A stretch of DNA of 64,000 nt from Advenella sp. FME57 (GTDB taxonomy: Bacteria > Pseudomonadota > Gammaproteobacteria > Burkholderiales > Burkholderiaceae_B). Every line of letters begins with the position of its first letter. Positions within the stretch are counted from its first letter, which is position 1. Shown in pieces: positions 44,929 to 53,381 of the stretch. Location: contig NZ_JABUXU010000010.1 of assembly GCF_014897675.1 (NCBI RefSeq), positions 62,001 to 126,000 of the forward strand, written 5' to 3'. Under the pieces are notes generated by a model. The model did no database searches. It was not told where the DNA came from and was given only the letters and a program-made list of their open reading frames with translations. The position numbers were made by a program, and so were the translations under genes.

Positions 44929-45844
44929 TTTTTTCTACCCCTATATTCGGGACTTTAAAGCGCTCGTAAGCGGCCTTGCGTCTGCGATCTGCTACTGTTT
45001 GCTCGAAGAGTTGACTTTTGATTCGAGCACGCTCTAGGCGTTTATCTATTAGGCTATACTCGACGTAACTTTCGCCGGTGTGTAGGAATGTATAGAAAGA
45101 TTCATTGCCCGAGCGACGAAACTTAAGAACCTCAAGTCTTTCCAACACAAACATCAGTTGATGAAGTCTTTTAAGAGATAAGGTTGCGCCTAATGCTTCC
45201 AAAAAATTCGAGATATCTGTTAGCCGAGCCACCTGGATTAGTTCGACGAAATCTGCAATCGTTAGAAGGATATGGCGGGTGTTCGCGAGATCCAGTGCTT
45301 CAGTTTTTGGCTGCTTTGACAAGCGGAGTTCTACTTCTTCAATAATCTGAAATACGTCTTCTTTACCTAAGGTCCCTGGAACCGAGAATGTCGCATTCTT
45401 ATATCGGTTTTCAAGATTGAGTACCAGACCAAGACGTATGAAAGAGTTCTCCTCCCAATAATCCTCATGAATCACTATTATTAATTTTTTCGAAGTATCA
45501 TGAGTTTTAAGAAATGCGCCGAATTCACCTACTGCGCCAACGCCTTCAAGAAATATTATAATAACGTCAACGAACGCGCATAAGTCTTCCTCGAATGACA
45601 ACAGATCTTGATAAACGTCGTAATGGTTCCAATCCTTATAGGTCTCCGGTGTAATTAGGGTCGGATTGTATTTGGGGTGATAAATCGCAACATAATTAAT
45701 AAAGTCCCCTCGTTGCGAGAGCGATCCACCTTCTGGACGAGAACCCATATCGCCCCCGAAGACCGTGATTCGATGCCATGGTCGGGTAACTCGACTTTTT
45801 GCGACATCAATATACTGCGTAATTTTCGTTATAGTCTTTTGCAC
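44918..45844 (-). CDS. Retron St85-family effector (RcaT-like)
   Basis: 308 residues from the GTG at 45844; a TTG at 45853 is also in frame and would overlap the a2 arm of the ncRNA. RITVFGGDMGSRPEGGSL is followed by FEEDLCAFVDVIIIFLEG and VGAVGEFGAF, which resembles the pattern (SxDAIIIxLESPGSFAELGAF) of retron St85-type effectors with a nucleoside-deoxyribosyltransferase-like fold. The C-terminal LKRLHQLMFVLERLEVL forms a winged-helix-like domain. In known systems this protein is a toxin that the RT-msDNA complex keeps in check. It follows the msr-msd RNA and precedes the RT, the order known for such retrons. Confidence 0.82.
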   Translation of the reverse strand: MQKTITKITQYIDVAKSRVTRPWHRITVFGGDMGSRPEGGSLSQRGDFINYVAIYHPKYNPTLITPETYKDWNHYDVYQDLLSFEEDLCAFVDVIIIFLEGVGAVGEFGAFLKTHDTSKKLIIVIHEDYWEENSFIRLGLVLNLENRYKNATFSVPGTLGKEDVFQIIEEVELRLSKQPKTEALDLANTRHILLTIADFVELIQVARLTDISNFLEALGATLSLKRLHQLMFVLERLEVLKFRRSGNESFYTFLHTGESYVEYSLIDKRLERARIKSQLFEQTVADRRRKAAYERFKVPNIGVEKNVA

Positions 45845-45857
45845 GAATACCAACTAC

Positions 45858-46091
45858 CTAAATATGGCGCGAAGACGGTCGCGTGGCCCGGCGGAGGAGC
45901 AGACATGCGGAGGAGCTGGGACGCGCGACCGTCTTTGCGCCAAAAATGCTGCCAATCCTTTTCAGTCTGGCGATACGCCCGACATTATCAGCTTGCAGAC
46001 ACCAATGTCAGTAGCCAACGAAACGCGTAATTGGTGTCTAGCATACTAACAACATATTGGGTATTTGACTAGTACAATTGGTCATATTTAG
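45858..46091 (-). ncRNA. Predicted retron msr-msd RNA
   Basis: On the - strand, a1 (46083-46091) and a2 (45858-45866) are nine-base exact complements (CTAAATATG / CATATTTAG). The msd hairpin has 19-base arms at 45866-45884 and 45923-45941 (two G-U pairs) with a loop containing the direct repeat GCGGAGGAGC (45891-45900 and 45907-45916). The msr side contains a ten-base stem AGACACCAAT / ATTGGTGTCT (45997-46006 with 46030-46039) and a small GGCG-ATA-CGCC hairpin. The layout, length of about 234 bases and position before the effector match retron ncRNA. The priming G is not determined. Confidence 0.75.
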
Positions 46092-46095
46092 AGAG

Positions 46096-46123
46096 AATAT
46101 ATTGCATCCGGCATTCGACCCAA
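46096..46123 (-). promoter_or_regulatory. Retron promoter
   Basis: On the - strand, TTGGGT (46118-46123) and TATATT (46096-46101) are 16 bases apart. Transcription would begin near 46089, at the first bases of the a1 arm. This supports the predicted 5' end of the ncRNA. Confidence 0.5.
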
Positions 46124-46276
46124 TTAATGTTCGGGTGATTTTGATGATCCTTCTCGCTAGGTTTTGATGACTGCTACTCTATTATTAAATAGATTATTCT
46201 TCACATTAAAATCAAAAAACTAACAATAATTCGTCGATCAATACCCTAAAAAATATCGTACTTATTTAGCCAGCGC

Positions 46277-48025
46277 TCATCCGTTAGTCCGTGATTGGCT
46301 CCGCAAACACTCGACCGCAGCTTCAAGTAACTTCTCATCAGGCATAAGGGAACCCCATTCCCGCCAAAAATCTCGCGTCGCACTGTCGGGCTTCACTTGC
46401 GGCGGATCAAGTTTGATCCGCGTTGGAAGAAGCACCGCATCACCCAACAGTAGCGCCTCGCCTGTATCAAGGAGTGGGAGCATAGCCGTCAAACCGACTA
46501 GGGAGTCCGGCATCAGTCTCTTGATAACGTTCTGGTCGCTGTCGTTCGTTAGTCTGAGAGCCAAGAAATTGTTGCATTGGGAGAGGATTGTCCGGCTTAC
46601 GTCAGACGGTCGTTGGCTCACGACGAGCATAGAGAACCCGTACTTTCTCCCTTCCTTCGCAATGCGCTCAAACGACCATAGTGCCTGTCTCTGAACGGCA
46701 TCAGCGTCATCTTTGACCGGTAAGTAGAGATGTGCTTCATCACACAGTAAGGTAACTGGCGTGCGCGCATCTGCACTCATCCAGAACTGCACATCATAGA
46801 GAAGGCGAGCTAATGTTCCGGTGACAACAGGGAGTACATCGGCTGGAACCTCGGAGAAGTCGATGATTTTGATGCCATTGCCAGGATCGGCTCTTAGTAA
46901 TTTGATGATCTGCTTAGCGAGCCATCCATAATCGAGCGCTGCTGCGGGGGGGGAGAACATAAAGCCGTAACGGCGATCATCCAGTTTCGCCTCCAGTCGC
47001 GATATAAAGCGTGTCAGCTTGTCCTCCCAATCTCCTTTAACAGCACTGCCGTTCTTCCCTACACCTTTAGTCGTGTTGTCCGTCTTCAGACGGACAACCA
47101 AATCAGAAATAGCATAGGGGATTGGCGAATCCACGGTGAAGGTTTCTTTGACCTTGTTTTTGTCCGACGAGTCAAGAGTGCCGGCCTTAAGATCACGAAC
47201 GTGGAGGGTGAAACGGGAAGCTTGGTTAGGAGCATTCTGATCGCTTCGATCTAAGATCATCGACAGCATCTCATCACGGTTTAGCAACCAGTAAGGTAGA
47301 AACAGGGTGTCGTCCTTTGGAGCGGAAAGGTCGCCGGGACCCGCGATACGAAAGCGTTGTGCAAATCCACCATTGTTCTTGTCAGCCAGAGGTGCATATT
47401 CTCCGTGCATATCGAACACGACGATGTTAGGGAAATTCAGTTTAGCCGCACGTTCAAGAATCAAAGCTACTGCCCAGCTTTTACCCGATCCGGTACTTCC
47501 AAGAATGGCGGCATGTCGCTGGAAGAACTTATCCCCACTGGCGATTGCTTCAGCGCTACGATCTGCCACGAAGGTGCCAAGCTTCAATCGTTCCTCGTCA
47601 GATAATCCTGCTCCCAGGATTCCCATGAAACGCTGTAGGTTGCCTCCCTCGATTACAAAGCAGTCACGATCAATCTGCGGGAAGCTATCAGCGCCGCGTT
47701 TGAAGGTGTCCGACTTGTCACCGTCAACGGTCCGATAGGTGCCGATGACGAAAGCCTGCATGTGATCAGCCGGCGAGACCGTTAACGTCCCGAATTCACC
47801 ACTTTCAGGACCAGGAAGTTCTTCGCGAAGTGAGCGAGTAACGCGATCTGTCATTCCAATTAAGAATTCCGCTTGGGTCGCACCCTTGATAGCGATAAGC
47901 TGTCCGATGCCTACACGTGTAAGCATCTCAGAATTAGTGACATCGATCGCCACGCGGCTGGTGTCAACGCCAGCTACACGACCGATTTGATCATTCTCTG
48001 TAAATACGAGTGCTGAGCTTGTCAT
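46277..48025 (-). CDS. HerA-type ATPase of a SIR2-HerA defence pair
   Basis: 582-residue HerA/FtsK-like hexameric ATPase with an N-terminal HAS-barrel-like region (residues 1-150). Walker A is GSTGSGKS (residues 176-183), Walker B VFDMHGEYAPL, a sensor/acidic segment LLCDEAHLYLPV, and a downstream VVSQRPSDVSRTILSQCNNF. In SIR2-HerA (Nezha-like) systems HerA assembles with SIR2 into a large complex that depletes NAD and attacks DNA during phage infection. It overlaps the upstream SIR2 gene by four bases. The C-terminal half shows no fusion. Confidence 0.88.
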   Translation of the reverse strand: MTSSALVFTENDQIGRVAGVDTSRVAIDVTNSEMLTRVGIGQLIAIKGATQAEFLIGMTDRVTRSLREELPGPESGEFGTLTVSPADHMQAFVIGTYRTVDGDKSDTFKRGADSFPQIDRDCFVIEGGNLQRFMGILGAGLSDEERLKLGTFVADRSAEAIASGDKFFQRHAAILGSTGSGKSWAVALILERAAKLNFPNIVVFDMHGEYAPLADKNNGGFAQRFRIAGPGDLSAPKDDTLFLPYWLLNRDEMLSMILDRSDQNAPNQASRFTLHVRDLKAGTLDSSDKNKVKETFTVDSPIPYAISDLVVRLKTDNTTKGVGKNGSAVKGDWEDKLTRFISRLEAKLDDRRYGFMFSPPAAALDYGWLAKQIIKLLRADPGNGIKIIDFSEVPADVLPVVTGTLARLLYDVQFWMSADARTPVTLLCDEAHLYLPVKDDADAVQRQALWSFERIAKEGRKYGFSMLVVSQRPSDVSRTILSQCNNFLALRLTNDSDQNVIKRLMPDSLVGLTAMLPLLDTGEALLLGDAVLLPTRIKLDPPQVKPDSATRDFWREWGSLMPDEKLLEAAVECLRSQSRTNG

Positions 48026-49071
48026 ACGGATAAAACTCCCTTTACAAATCCATCGAGGTCCCAGTAATCAACACCGGGGTAGAATATCTCTGCTCCATTG
48101 ACGATGAAGCATGCGCCTGGGGTTCCAGCATCTTCGCGAAACTCAGCAGCTATAACATTTTTGTTCTTTATGGCTAAGTCTCGTGCTTTAGAAGAGAGCG
48201 AGAAAGTTAAAATTACCGTTTTCACACCTGATTTGATGCGGGGGGTGAGATGCGTTTCCAAATGATCATCATTGAAACCGTAGCCGATAATGAGGAAGCG
48301 GCGCGCCTTATCGATGGCGTCATTTCCCTTTTCTCGGTGTTTGTCGAAAGGGCTGTCATATCCGCTACGGAATTTGTTCAACCCTGGTGTGATGATAAGG
48401 CGAGGGAGTGGTAACGCTCCTGCGTAGCGAACCGGACTGCCCTCACGATGATACCAATCAAGACTACCATGCGGCTTGAAGATATTGGCTTTCATCGCGA
48501 ATTTGTAGCGCACGTTCTTACCCACCAACTTCACATTACGGCAAAAACTCCAATAGCTATTCTCCGGTTCAAGCCGCGCCGCAAAATGGCCACAGAACAT
48601 GGTGTCGACGCCTAAACCCGCTTCCTCACATGCGAGCTCGGCGAGACGATCATAGTTTGTAGTCACAATTGGTATGCCCGCATCTGACCGCAACAAATGC
48701 GGAATCAACTTGGTTAGTCGAAGCGTCTTAGATTTATTAAAAACGTCGGAGATAATATTGGCTTCAGCAGTGGCAATGAACTCGCCGGTGCTCTGCACAA
48801 TTGCGGCCTCGAGAGATGGCGAGGGAGCATACTTCAGCAAAGCTGCCTCTAGCCCTTCCTTCTCAATAAGAGGGTGGATATTTTCCCAAAGCTGCGTGTC
48901 GTCTGGGGAAAGGCTAGCAGGAATATGGGTTACTAGGTGATGCCCTAGCGCCGTCATTCCGGGAACTCCTTCTGCACAGGACAGCCCAGAACCAATAATT
49001 AGAACGAGCCCATCGCCGAGGTGTTCTTGCAGCTGTTTTTTTAACGCACCTAGTTCCATGGACTTTCCCAT
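48022..49071 (-). CDS. SIR2-domain NADase of a SIR2-HerA defence pair
   Basis: 349-residue SIR2-like protein. The NAD-binding motif is IIGSGLSCAEGVPGM near the N-terminus, TTNYDRLAELACEE follows, and the histidine motif is KPHGSLDWYHREG. The second half has the DUF4917-like HLETHLTPRIKSGVKTV region. It should hydrolyse NAD when activated. It is the first gene of the pair, with an ATGA overlap to HerA. The start could also be the second ATG at 49059. No gene is seen in the AT-rich 49072-49373 upstream of it. Confidence 0.88.
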   Translation of the reverse strand: MGKSMELGALKKQLQEHLGDGLVLIIGSGLSCAEGVPGMTALGHHLVTHIPASLSPDDTQLWENIHPLIEKEGLEAALLKYAPSPSLEAAIVQSTGEFIATAEANIISDVFNKSKTLRLTKLIPHLLRSDAGIPIVTTNYDRLAELACEEAGLGVDTMFCGHFAARLEPENSYWSFCRNVKLVGKNVRYKFAMKANIFKPHGSLDWYHREGSPVRYAGALPLPRLIITPGLNKFRSGYDSPFDKHREKGNDAIDKARRFLIIGYGFNDDHLETHLTPRIKSGVKTVILTFSLSSKARDLAIKNKNVIAAEFREDAGTPGACFIVNGAEIFYPGVDYWDLDGFVKGVLSV

Positions 49072-49373
49072 TAGTCGGCAGCTATACCATACTCAGAACA
49101 GAGTTTTTTCATTGATGGGGGGTAAGTTTGTACTCCACCTTCTGAAATTCCATTAGTTTTTACTACTATCAAATGCAACACTTATTTGTGCAACGCCAGG
49201 ACCATTGCAGCCCAGCTTATCAAACGCCAATACTGCCAAAAAACTTACTGTTTGATAGGTATTTCAATTTGTTTATTATATGGCATGCAAACATCTAAAT
49301 CCATACATTTACTTTCTAAAGTTAAATATAGTTACTTTTTTGATTTAGAAGTATATTTCCTGAACTTACAGAA

Positions 49374-49585
49374 GTGAGGCACAACATCAATGCGGCCACA
49401 GGTATCACTGCTGGTTATCTGAATTGGGAAACTGTCCCTAATCCGATGCCAGCACCAGTTACCGCTGCGATCCTGCTGGCGGCAGGCGATTGGTACGAGC
49501 ATCGGGACGACAAGATAGATGTGTGCCTGGTGGATAACGACACGATTTGCGCCTGCTGAATCCGTACCGGCTGATGGATATTTAA
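49374..49585 (+). pseudogene. Frameshifted phage head-tail connector (gp6-like) fragment
   Basis: The + strand reads VPNPMPAPVTAAILLAAGDWYEHRDDK in the first frame (VTAAILLAAGDWYEHRDDK is typical of gp6-like connectors, AxxLLVxxWYExRE). A neighbouring frame then reads LRLLNPYRLMDI and a TAA at 49583-49585, the usual end of such proteins (LLxPYR). A frameshift and loss of the first half make it a remnant of a tailed prophage. It is close to the tRNA-Leu gene, a common phage target. Confidence 0.7.
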
Positions 49586-49709
49586 CTTCCTGCGTTTCAG
49601 GTAAAGGGTCGGTTTTGAAATCCAGAGGTTTCCAACAATGCTGGATTACCCCAGTAACATAATGTCATATTCGCCGGATATGATATGCGTTCATCCAATA
49701 GGAGGAGTT

Positions 49710-49919
49710 ATGAAAAGAAACATTGTTCACGTCGCAGCCGCACCACCGAAGGAGGGACACAATTCGTTTGAAGTATTTGCGGTTGCAAGTGATGGAACCT
49801 TGTGGAAAAAATCAGAATATCCTGGCAGTAGCAGTGCACATTTGCCATGGTTCCAAATTCTTGATCTTCCGGACGATGGACACCAACCACTAGGGATGTT
49901 GCCAAGCAACCGAACATGA
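49710..49919 (+). CDS. Small hypothetical protein with a DGTLW-type repeat
   Basis: 69 residues from the ATG at 49710, which has the strong ribosome site AGGAGG seven bases upstream. It contains EVFAVASDGTLWKKSEYPG and SSAHLPWFQILDLPDDG, which resemble one blade of a tectonin/fucolectin-like beta-propeller (pattern VFAxxxDGxLWxx). A full protein would have several blades, so this may be the start of a truncated gene. No function can be given. Confidence 0.45.
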   Translation: MKRNIVHVAAAPPKEGHNSFEVFAVASDGTLWKKSEYPGSSSAHLPWFQILDLPDDGHQPLGMLPSNRT

Positions 49920-50034
49920 ACGGAATGTGTGGTGTTTCGTTTACGGTGCGGTAAATATTTATCGACCGTATAAACAACAAAACAGAGTGATCGGAGAATA
50001 AGTAATAAATCAGCTTAAGAGCTTGATTTTATTG

Positions 50035-50119
50035 TGGTGCCCGGGGCCGGAATCGAACCGGCACGCCTTGCGGCGGGGGATTTTGAGTCCCCTGCGTCTA
50101 CCAATTTCACCACCCGGGC
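50035..50119 (-). tRNA. tRNA-Leu (anticodon CAA)
   Basis: An 85-base tRNA on the - strand with seven-base acceptor arms (GCCCGGG/CCCGGGC), encoded CCA at 50035-50037, a T-arm (GGTTCGATTCC) and a long variable arm as in class II tRNAs. The anticodon stem is GGGGA/TCCCC and the loop CTCAAAA, so the anticodon is CAA (leucine, UUG codons). Its 3' end faces the defence island and the phage relic, which fits its use as an integration site. Confidence 0.93.
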
Positions 50120-50353
50120 AGGTATGGAGGGTATTGCAGATAAGAGCGGAATTATACCCATATTCTTTTTCTTGCGCCATTCCCACGCGCTTACTAATAA
50201 AAAATCCTCATTTACCTGCCAATTTCCCACTTTTCCCCTTGAAAACCCTCCCCGCGTCCCCACTACTATCGGATACGAGGGCGAAATTGCCGTAAAACTG
50301 GCTGTTTTGCCCCATTTTTCACCATTTTCCATCCAATTTAACGAAAAGTTACC

Positions 50354-52267
50354 ATGAGTCAATCCGATACTACCGTGAAAAAAGCAGAGGAAACGCTGGG
50401 TTTCCAGACAGAAGTAAAGCAGCTTCTGCATTTGATGATTCATTCCCTGTACAGCAATAAGGAAATTTTCCTGCGCGAGCTGGTCTCCAATGCGTCAGAC
50501 GCCTGCGACAAGTTGCGGTTCGAGGCGATTGACAAGCCCGAGTTGCTCGAAGGCGGCGCAGACCTGGAAATCCGCGTCAGTTACGACAAGGAAGCGCGCA
50601 CCATCACAATCGCCGATAACGGTATCGGTTTGACCAAGGCCGAGGCAGTGGCCAACCTGGGCACCATCGCCCGTTCCGGCACGAAGGAGTTTTTTTCCCA
50701 GCTCTCGGGCGACAAGCAAAAAGACGCCCAGCTCATCGGCCAGTTCGGCGTGGGCTTTTATTCTTCCTTTATCGTTGCCGACAAGGTTACTGTCGTTAGC
50801 CGTCGTGCCGGCGAGCCGGTAGACCAGGCGGTGTTCTGGGAATCTGAAGGGCAGGGCGAGTTTACCGTTGCCGATACCGAGAAAACAGAGCGCGGCACCA
50901 GCGTGACGCTGCATCTGCGCGCCGAAGAAGATGATTTCTTAAGCGGCTGGAAGCTGCGCGAAGTGCTGCGCCGCTATTCCGATCATATTTCCCTGCCTGT
51001 GCTGATGCAGAAGGAAGAGTACGATTCCGAGAAGGGCGAGCAGGTCAAAAAGGACGAGTGGGAAACCATTAACCAGGCCAGTGCGCTGTGGACCCGTGCC
51101 AAGAACGACATTACAGACGAGCAATATACCGAGTTCTACAAGCACGTTAGCCACGATTTTGAAGAGCCGCTGGCCTGGACGCATAACCGCGTAGAGGGTC
51201 GCAGCGAATATACACAGTTGTTATATTTGCCCAAACACGCACCGTTTGATATGTACGATCGCGAAGCGCGTCGTGGCGTCAAGCTTTATGTCAAACGTGT
51301 TTTCATTATGGATGATGCCGAGCAGTTGCTGCCGTCCTACCTGCGCTTTGTGCGCGGTGTGATTGATTCGGCCGATCTGCCGCTGAACGTGTCGCGTGAA
51401 ATCCTGCAGGAAAGCCGCGATGTGAAGGCAATCCGCGAAGGTTCGACCAAGCGTATCCTGAGCCTGCTGGAAGATCTGGCAGAAAACCGTGCTGAAGACT
51501 ATGCCGGTTTCTGGACAGAGTTCGGTCAGGTAATCAAGGAAGGCACAGGCGAAGATATCGCCAACCAGGAACGCATTGCCAAGCTGCTGCGTTTTGCCTC
51601 TACCCATAACGACGATGCCATCCAGAACGTAACGCTGGCAGACTATATCTCCCGCATGAAAGAAGGGCAAGAGGCCATCTATTACGTCACGGCCGACAGC
51701 TTTGCTGCTGCCAAGAACAGCCCGCATCTGGAGATCTTCCGCAAGAAAGGTATTGAGGTCCTGCTGCTGTCAGACCGTGTAGACGAATGGATGCTCTCGC
51801 ACTTCCGTCAGTTCGACGGCAAGTCTTTCGTGTCTGTGGCCAAGGGCGGCCTGGATCTGGACAAGCTCACGGACGAAGCAGAGAAAAAGCATCAGGAAGA
51901 AGTAGCCGAGTCCCTTAAGCCTTTGCTGGAGCGCCTGCAAGCGTCTCTGGGCGAGTCTGTGAAGGAAGTCAAAGTCACGAACCGTCTGGTGGATTCTCCT
52001 GCCTGCGTGGTGGTTGGCCAGAACGATGTGAGCCCGCACCTGTTGCGCCTGTTGAAGGCCGCTGGTCAGGAAACACCGGATATCAAGCCCGTGCTGGAGA
52101 TCAATCCCGAGCATGCCCTGATTGAAAAAATCAAGGGCGCCGCAGACGATTCGTTTGACGATTGGGCGCATGTGCTGCTGGATCAGGCCATGCTGGCCGA
52201 AGGCGCGCAAATTGCCGACCCGGCTGCGTATGTAAAACGCCTGAATGGTTTGCTGCTTAAAAGCTAA
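50354..52267 (+). CDS. htpG: Chaperone protein HtpG (Hsp90)
   Basis: 637-residue bacterial Hsp90, near the E. coli length. The N-terminal ATPase has [37 protein letters not shown] and [17 protein letters not shown]; the middle domain has [20 protein letters not shown] and [19 protein letters not shown] with the catalytic-loop arginine. It is a cytoplasmic ATP-dependent chaperone. A standard terminator follows. The 234-base region upstream, next to the tRNA, holds no other gene. Confidence 0.96.
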   Translation: MSQSDTTVKKAEETLGFQTEVKQLLHLMIHSLYSNKEIFLRELVSNASDACDKLRFEAIDKPELLEGGADLEIRVSYDKEARTITIADNGIGLTKAEAVANLGTIARSGTKEFFSQLSGDKQKDAQLIGQFGVGFYSSFIVADKVTVVSRRAGEPVDQAVFWESEGQGEFTVADTEKTERGTSVTLHLRAEEDDFLSGWKLREVLRRYSDHISLPVLMQKEEYDSEKGEQVKKDEWETINQASALWTRAKNDITDEQYTEFYKHVSHDFEEPLAWTHNRVEGRSEYTQLLYLPKHAPFDMYDREARRGVKLYVKRVFIMDDAEQLLPSYLRFVRGVIDSADLPLNVSREILQESRDVKAIREGSTKRILSLLEDLAENRAEDYAGFWTEFGQVIKEGTGEDIANQERIAKLLRFASTHNDDAIQNVTLADYISRMKEGQEAIYYVTADSFAAAKNSPHLEIFRKKGIEVLLLSDRVDEWMLSHFRQFDGKSFVSVAKGGLDLDKLTDEAEKKHQEEVAESLKPLLERLQASLGESVKEVKVTNRLVDSPACVVVGQNDVSPHLLRLLKAAGQETPDIKPVLEINPEHALIEKIKGAADDSFDDWAHVLLDQAMLAEGAQIADPAAYVKRLNGLLLKS

Positions 52268-52375
52268 ATCATGATGGTGCTGGGGCGGCCGCTATGGCGG
52301 CTATCCCAGAATATCTGCCTGATGACGGTTGAAATAGTACTTGGAAGTCCACAGAAAGTACTTGCAAACCAATGC

Positions 52376-52419
52376 AATCCGGCCCCAGGGTAGACGCCTT
52401 GGGGCCGGATTTTTATTTT
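52376..52419 (+). terminator. Strong rho-independent terminator after htpG
   Basis: AATCCGGCCCCA (52376-52387) and TGGGGCCGGATT (52400-52411) are exact complements with a 12-base loop and TTTATTTT afterwards. It ends htpG and also lies 22 bases beyond the ampD stop on the other strand. Confidence 0.85.
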
Positions 52420-52440
52420 ATGTTTGCGCGGTTTGTTGGT

Positions 52441-53058
52441 TTAAACCCGCACCAGTCGTTGGCTTGCAATGCCTTTGGGCATCTGCCGCCAATCCCAGCC
52501 TGTCAGTCGCTTATACCAGTGCCAGTCGAAATACGGCCCCGGGTCGGTCTTGCGTTTGGGGGCGATATGTTCGTGGCCGCGTACGGCTTTAAGCGTATAG
52601 CGGTTGCGCAGTACCGTGGTAAGCGCAGCCAGTTGCAGATATTGTTCGTCGGTAAAGGGGGTAAAGTCTGTGCCTTCCAGTTCAATGCCGATGGAAAAGT
52701 CATTGCAGCGGTCGCGCCCGTCAAAACGCGACACCCCGGCGTGCCAGGCGCGCCTGTTGGTGCTCACAAACTGGATAATGCGCCCACTGCGGTTGATAAA
52801 GAAGTGTGCTGAGACGCGCAGATCGGTAATCTCTGCAAAGAACGGGTGTTCGTGCGGGTTCAGGGTATTGGTAAAAAGCTGCTGTACATGCGGGCCGCCA
52901 AACTGGTTGGGCGGCAGGCTGATATTGTGAATCACCAGAAGGGAGACGCTTTCCAGCAGGGGGCGGCGGTCCTGGTTGGGTGAGCGGATATGTCGGACCC
53001 CGGGCGCAGGACACAGCCAGCCGCGTCGGTCCAGTTTGAGGTCTTCGGTCATAGTCAT
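52441..53058 (-). CDS. ampD: 1,6-anhydro-N-acetylmuramyl-L-alanine amidase AmpD
   Basis: 205-residue zinc amidase. SLLVIHNISLPPNQFGG holds the first zinc histidine, RVSAHFFINRSGRIIQFV and RRAWHAGVSRF the substrate loops, and VRGHEHIAPKRKTDPGPYFDW the other zinc ligands with the final Asp/Lys. It removes the peptide from anhydro-muropeptides in the cytoplasm during cell-wall recycling, and often links to AmpC beta-lactamase control. It is followed downstream by htpG in convergent orientation. Confidence 0.94.
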   Translation of the reverse strand: MTMTEDLKLDRRGWLCPAPGVRHIRSPNQDRRPLLESVSLLVIHNISLPPNQFGGPHVQQLFTNTLNPHEHPFFAEITDLRVSAHFFINRSGRIIQFVSTNRRAWHAGVSRFDGRDRCNDFSIGIELEGTDFTPFTDEQYLQLAALTTVLRNRYTLKAVRGHEHIAPKRKTDPGPYFDWHWYKRLTGWDWRQMPKGIASQRLVRV

Positions 53059-53120
53059 ATTTCTTCTGTCATAGGCGTACTATTTAAGCGTACTATTCAG
53101 AGGCAAATTGGTCGGGCGTG

Positions 53121-53381
53121 CTATTTCACTCCCAGTCTGGCATGGTCCTGGCTGCACCACTGCAGTCCCTGCTGCGTGATCGCTTCCGAGGCGGGCAGAT
53201 ACACGCCGCAATGGGCGCATTGCACCATATCTTCTTCAGGAAGGCTGGCAGGAGCGGCCCCCGAGGTGCGGGCCGCCTGCGCTGCTGCACCGTCATTGAG
53301 CTTGCGGATAAAGCTGCGCAGAAAGTGGCGCACCACAAGGTAGAGCACACAAAGCAGGACGATCGTAATAATAAAGCGCAT
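53121..53381 (-). CDS. Small PP0621-family membrane protein
   Basis: 86 residues: one N-terminal membrane helix (ITIVLLCVLYLVVRHFL) and a cytoplasmic C-terminal domain with a paired-cysteine motif MVQCAHCGVYLP. A further cysteine (LQWCSQDHARLG) could complete a zinc site. This family is conserved beside ccsA/ampD in betaproteobacteria, but its role is unknown. The start codon overlaps the stop of the cytochrome-assembly gene, so the two are co-translated. Confidence 0.83.
   Translation of the reverse strand: MRFIITIVLLCVLYLVVRHFLRSFIRKLNDGAAAQAARTSGAAPASLPEEDMVQCAHCGVYLPASEAITQQGLQWCSQDHARLGVK

Noticed and set aside
45846-46065. Alternative retron a1/a2 pairing (AATACC with GGTATT)
   Set aside because: It needs a bulge and is shorter than the nine-base exact pair at 45858-45866 and 46083-46091, which also abuts the msd stem and the promoter start.
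49186-49377. A 63-codon frame in the AT-rich stretch upstream of the phage relic
   Set aside because: It has biased, low-complexity composition, no ribosome site and no similarity; likely chance in AT-rich DNA.
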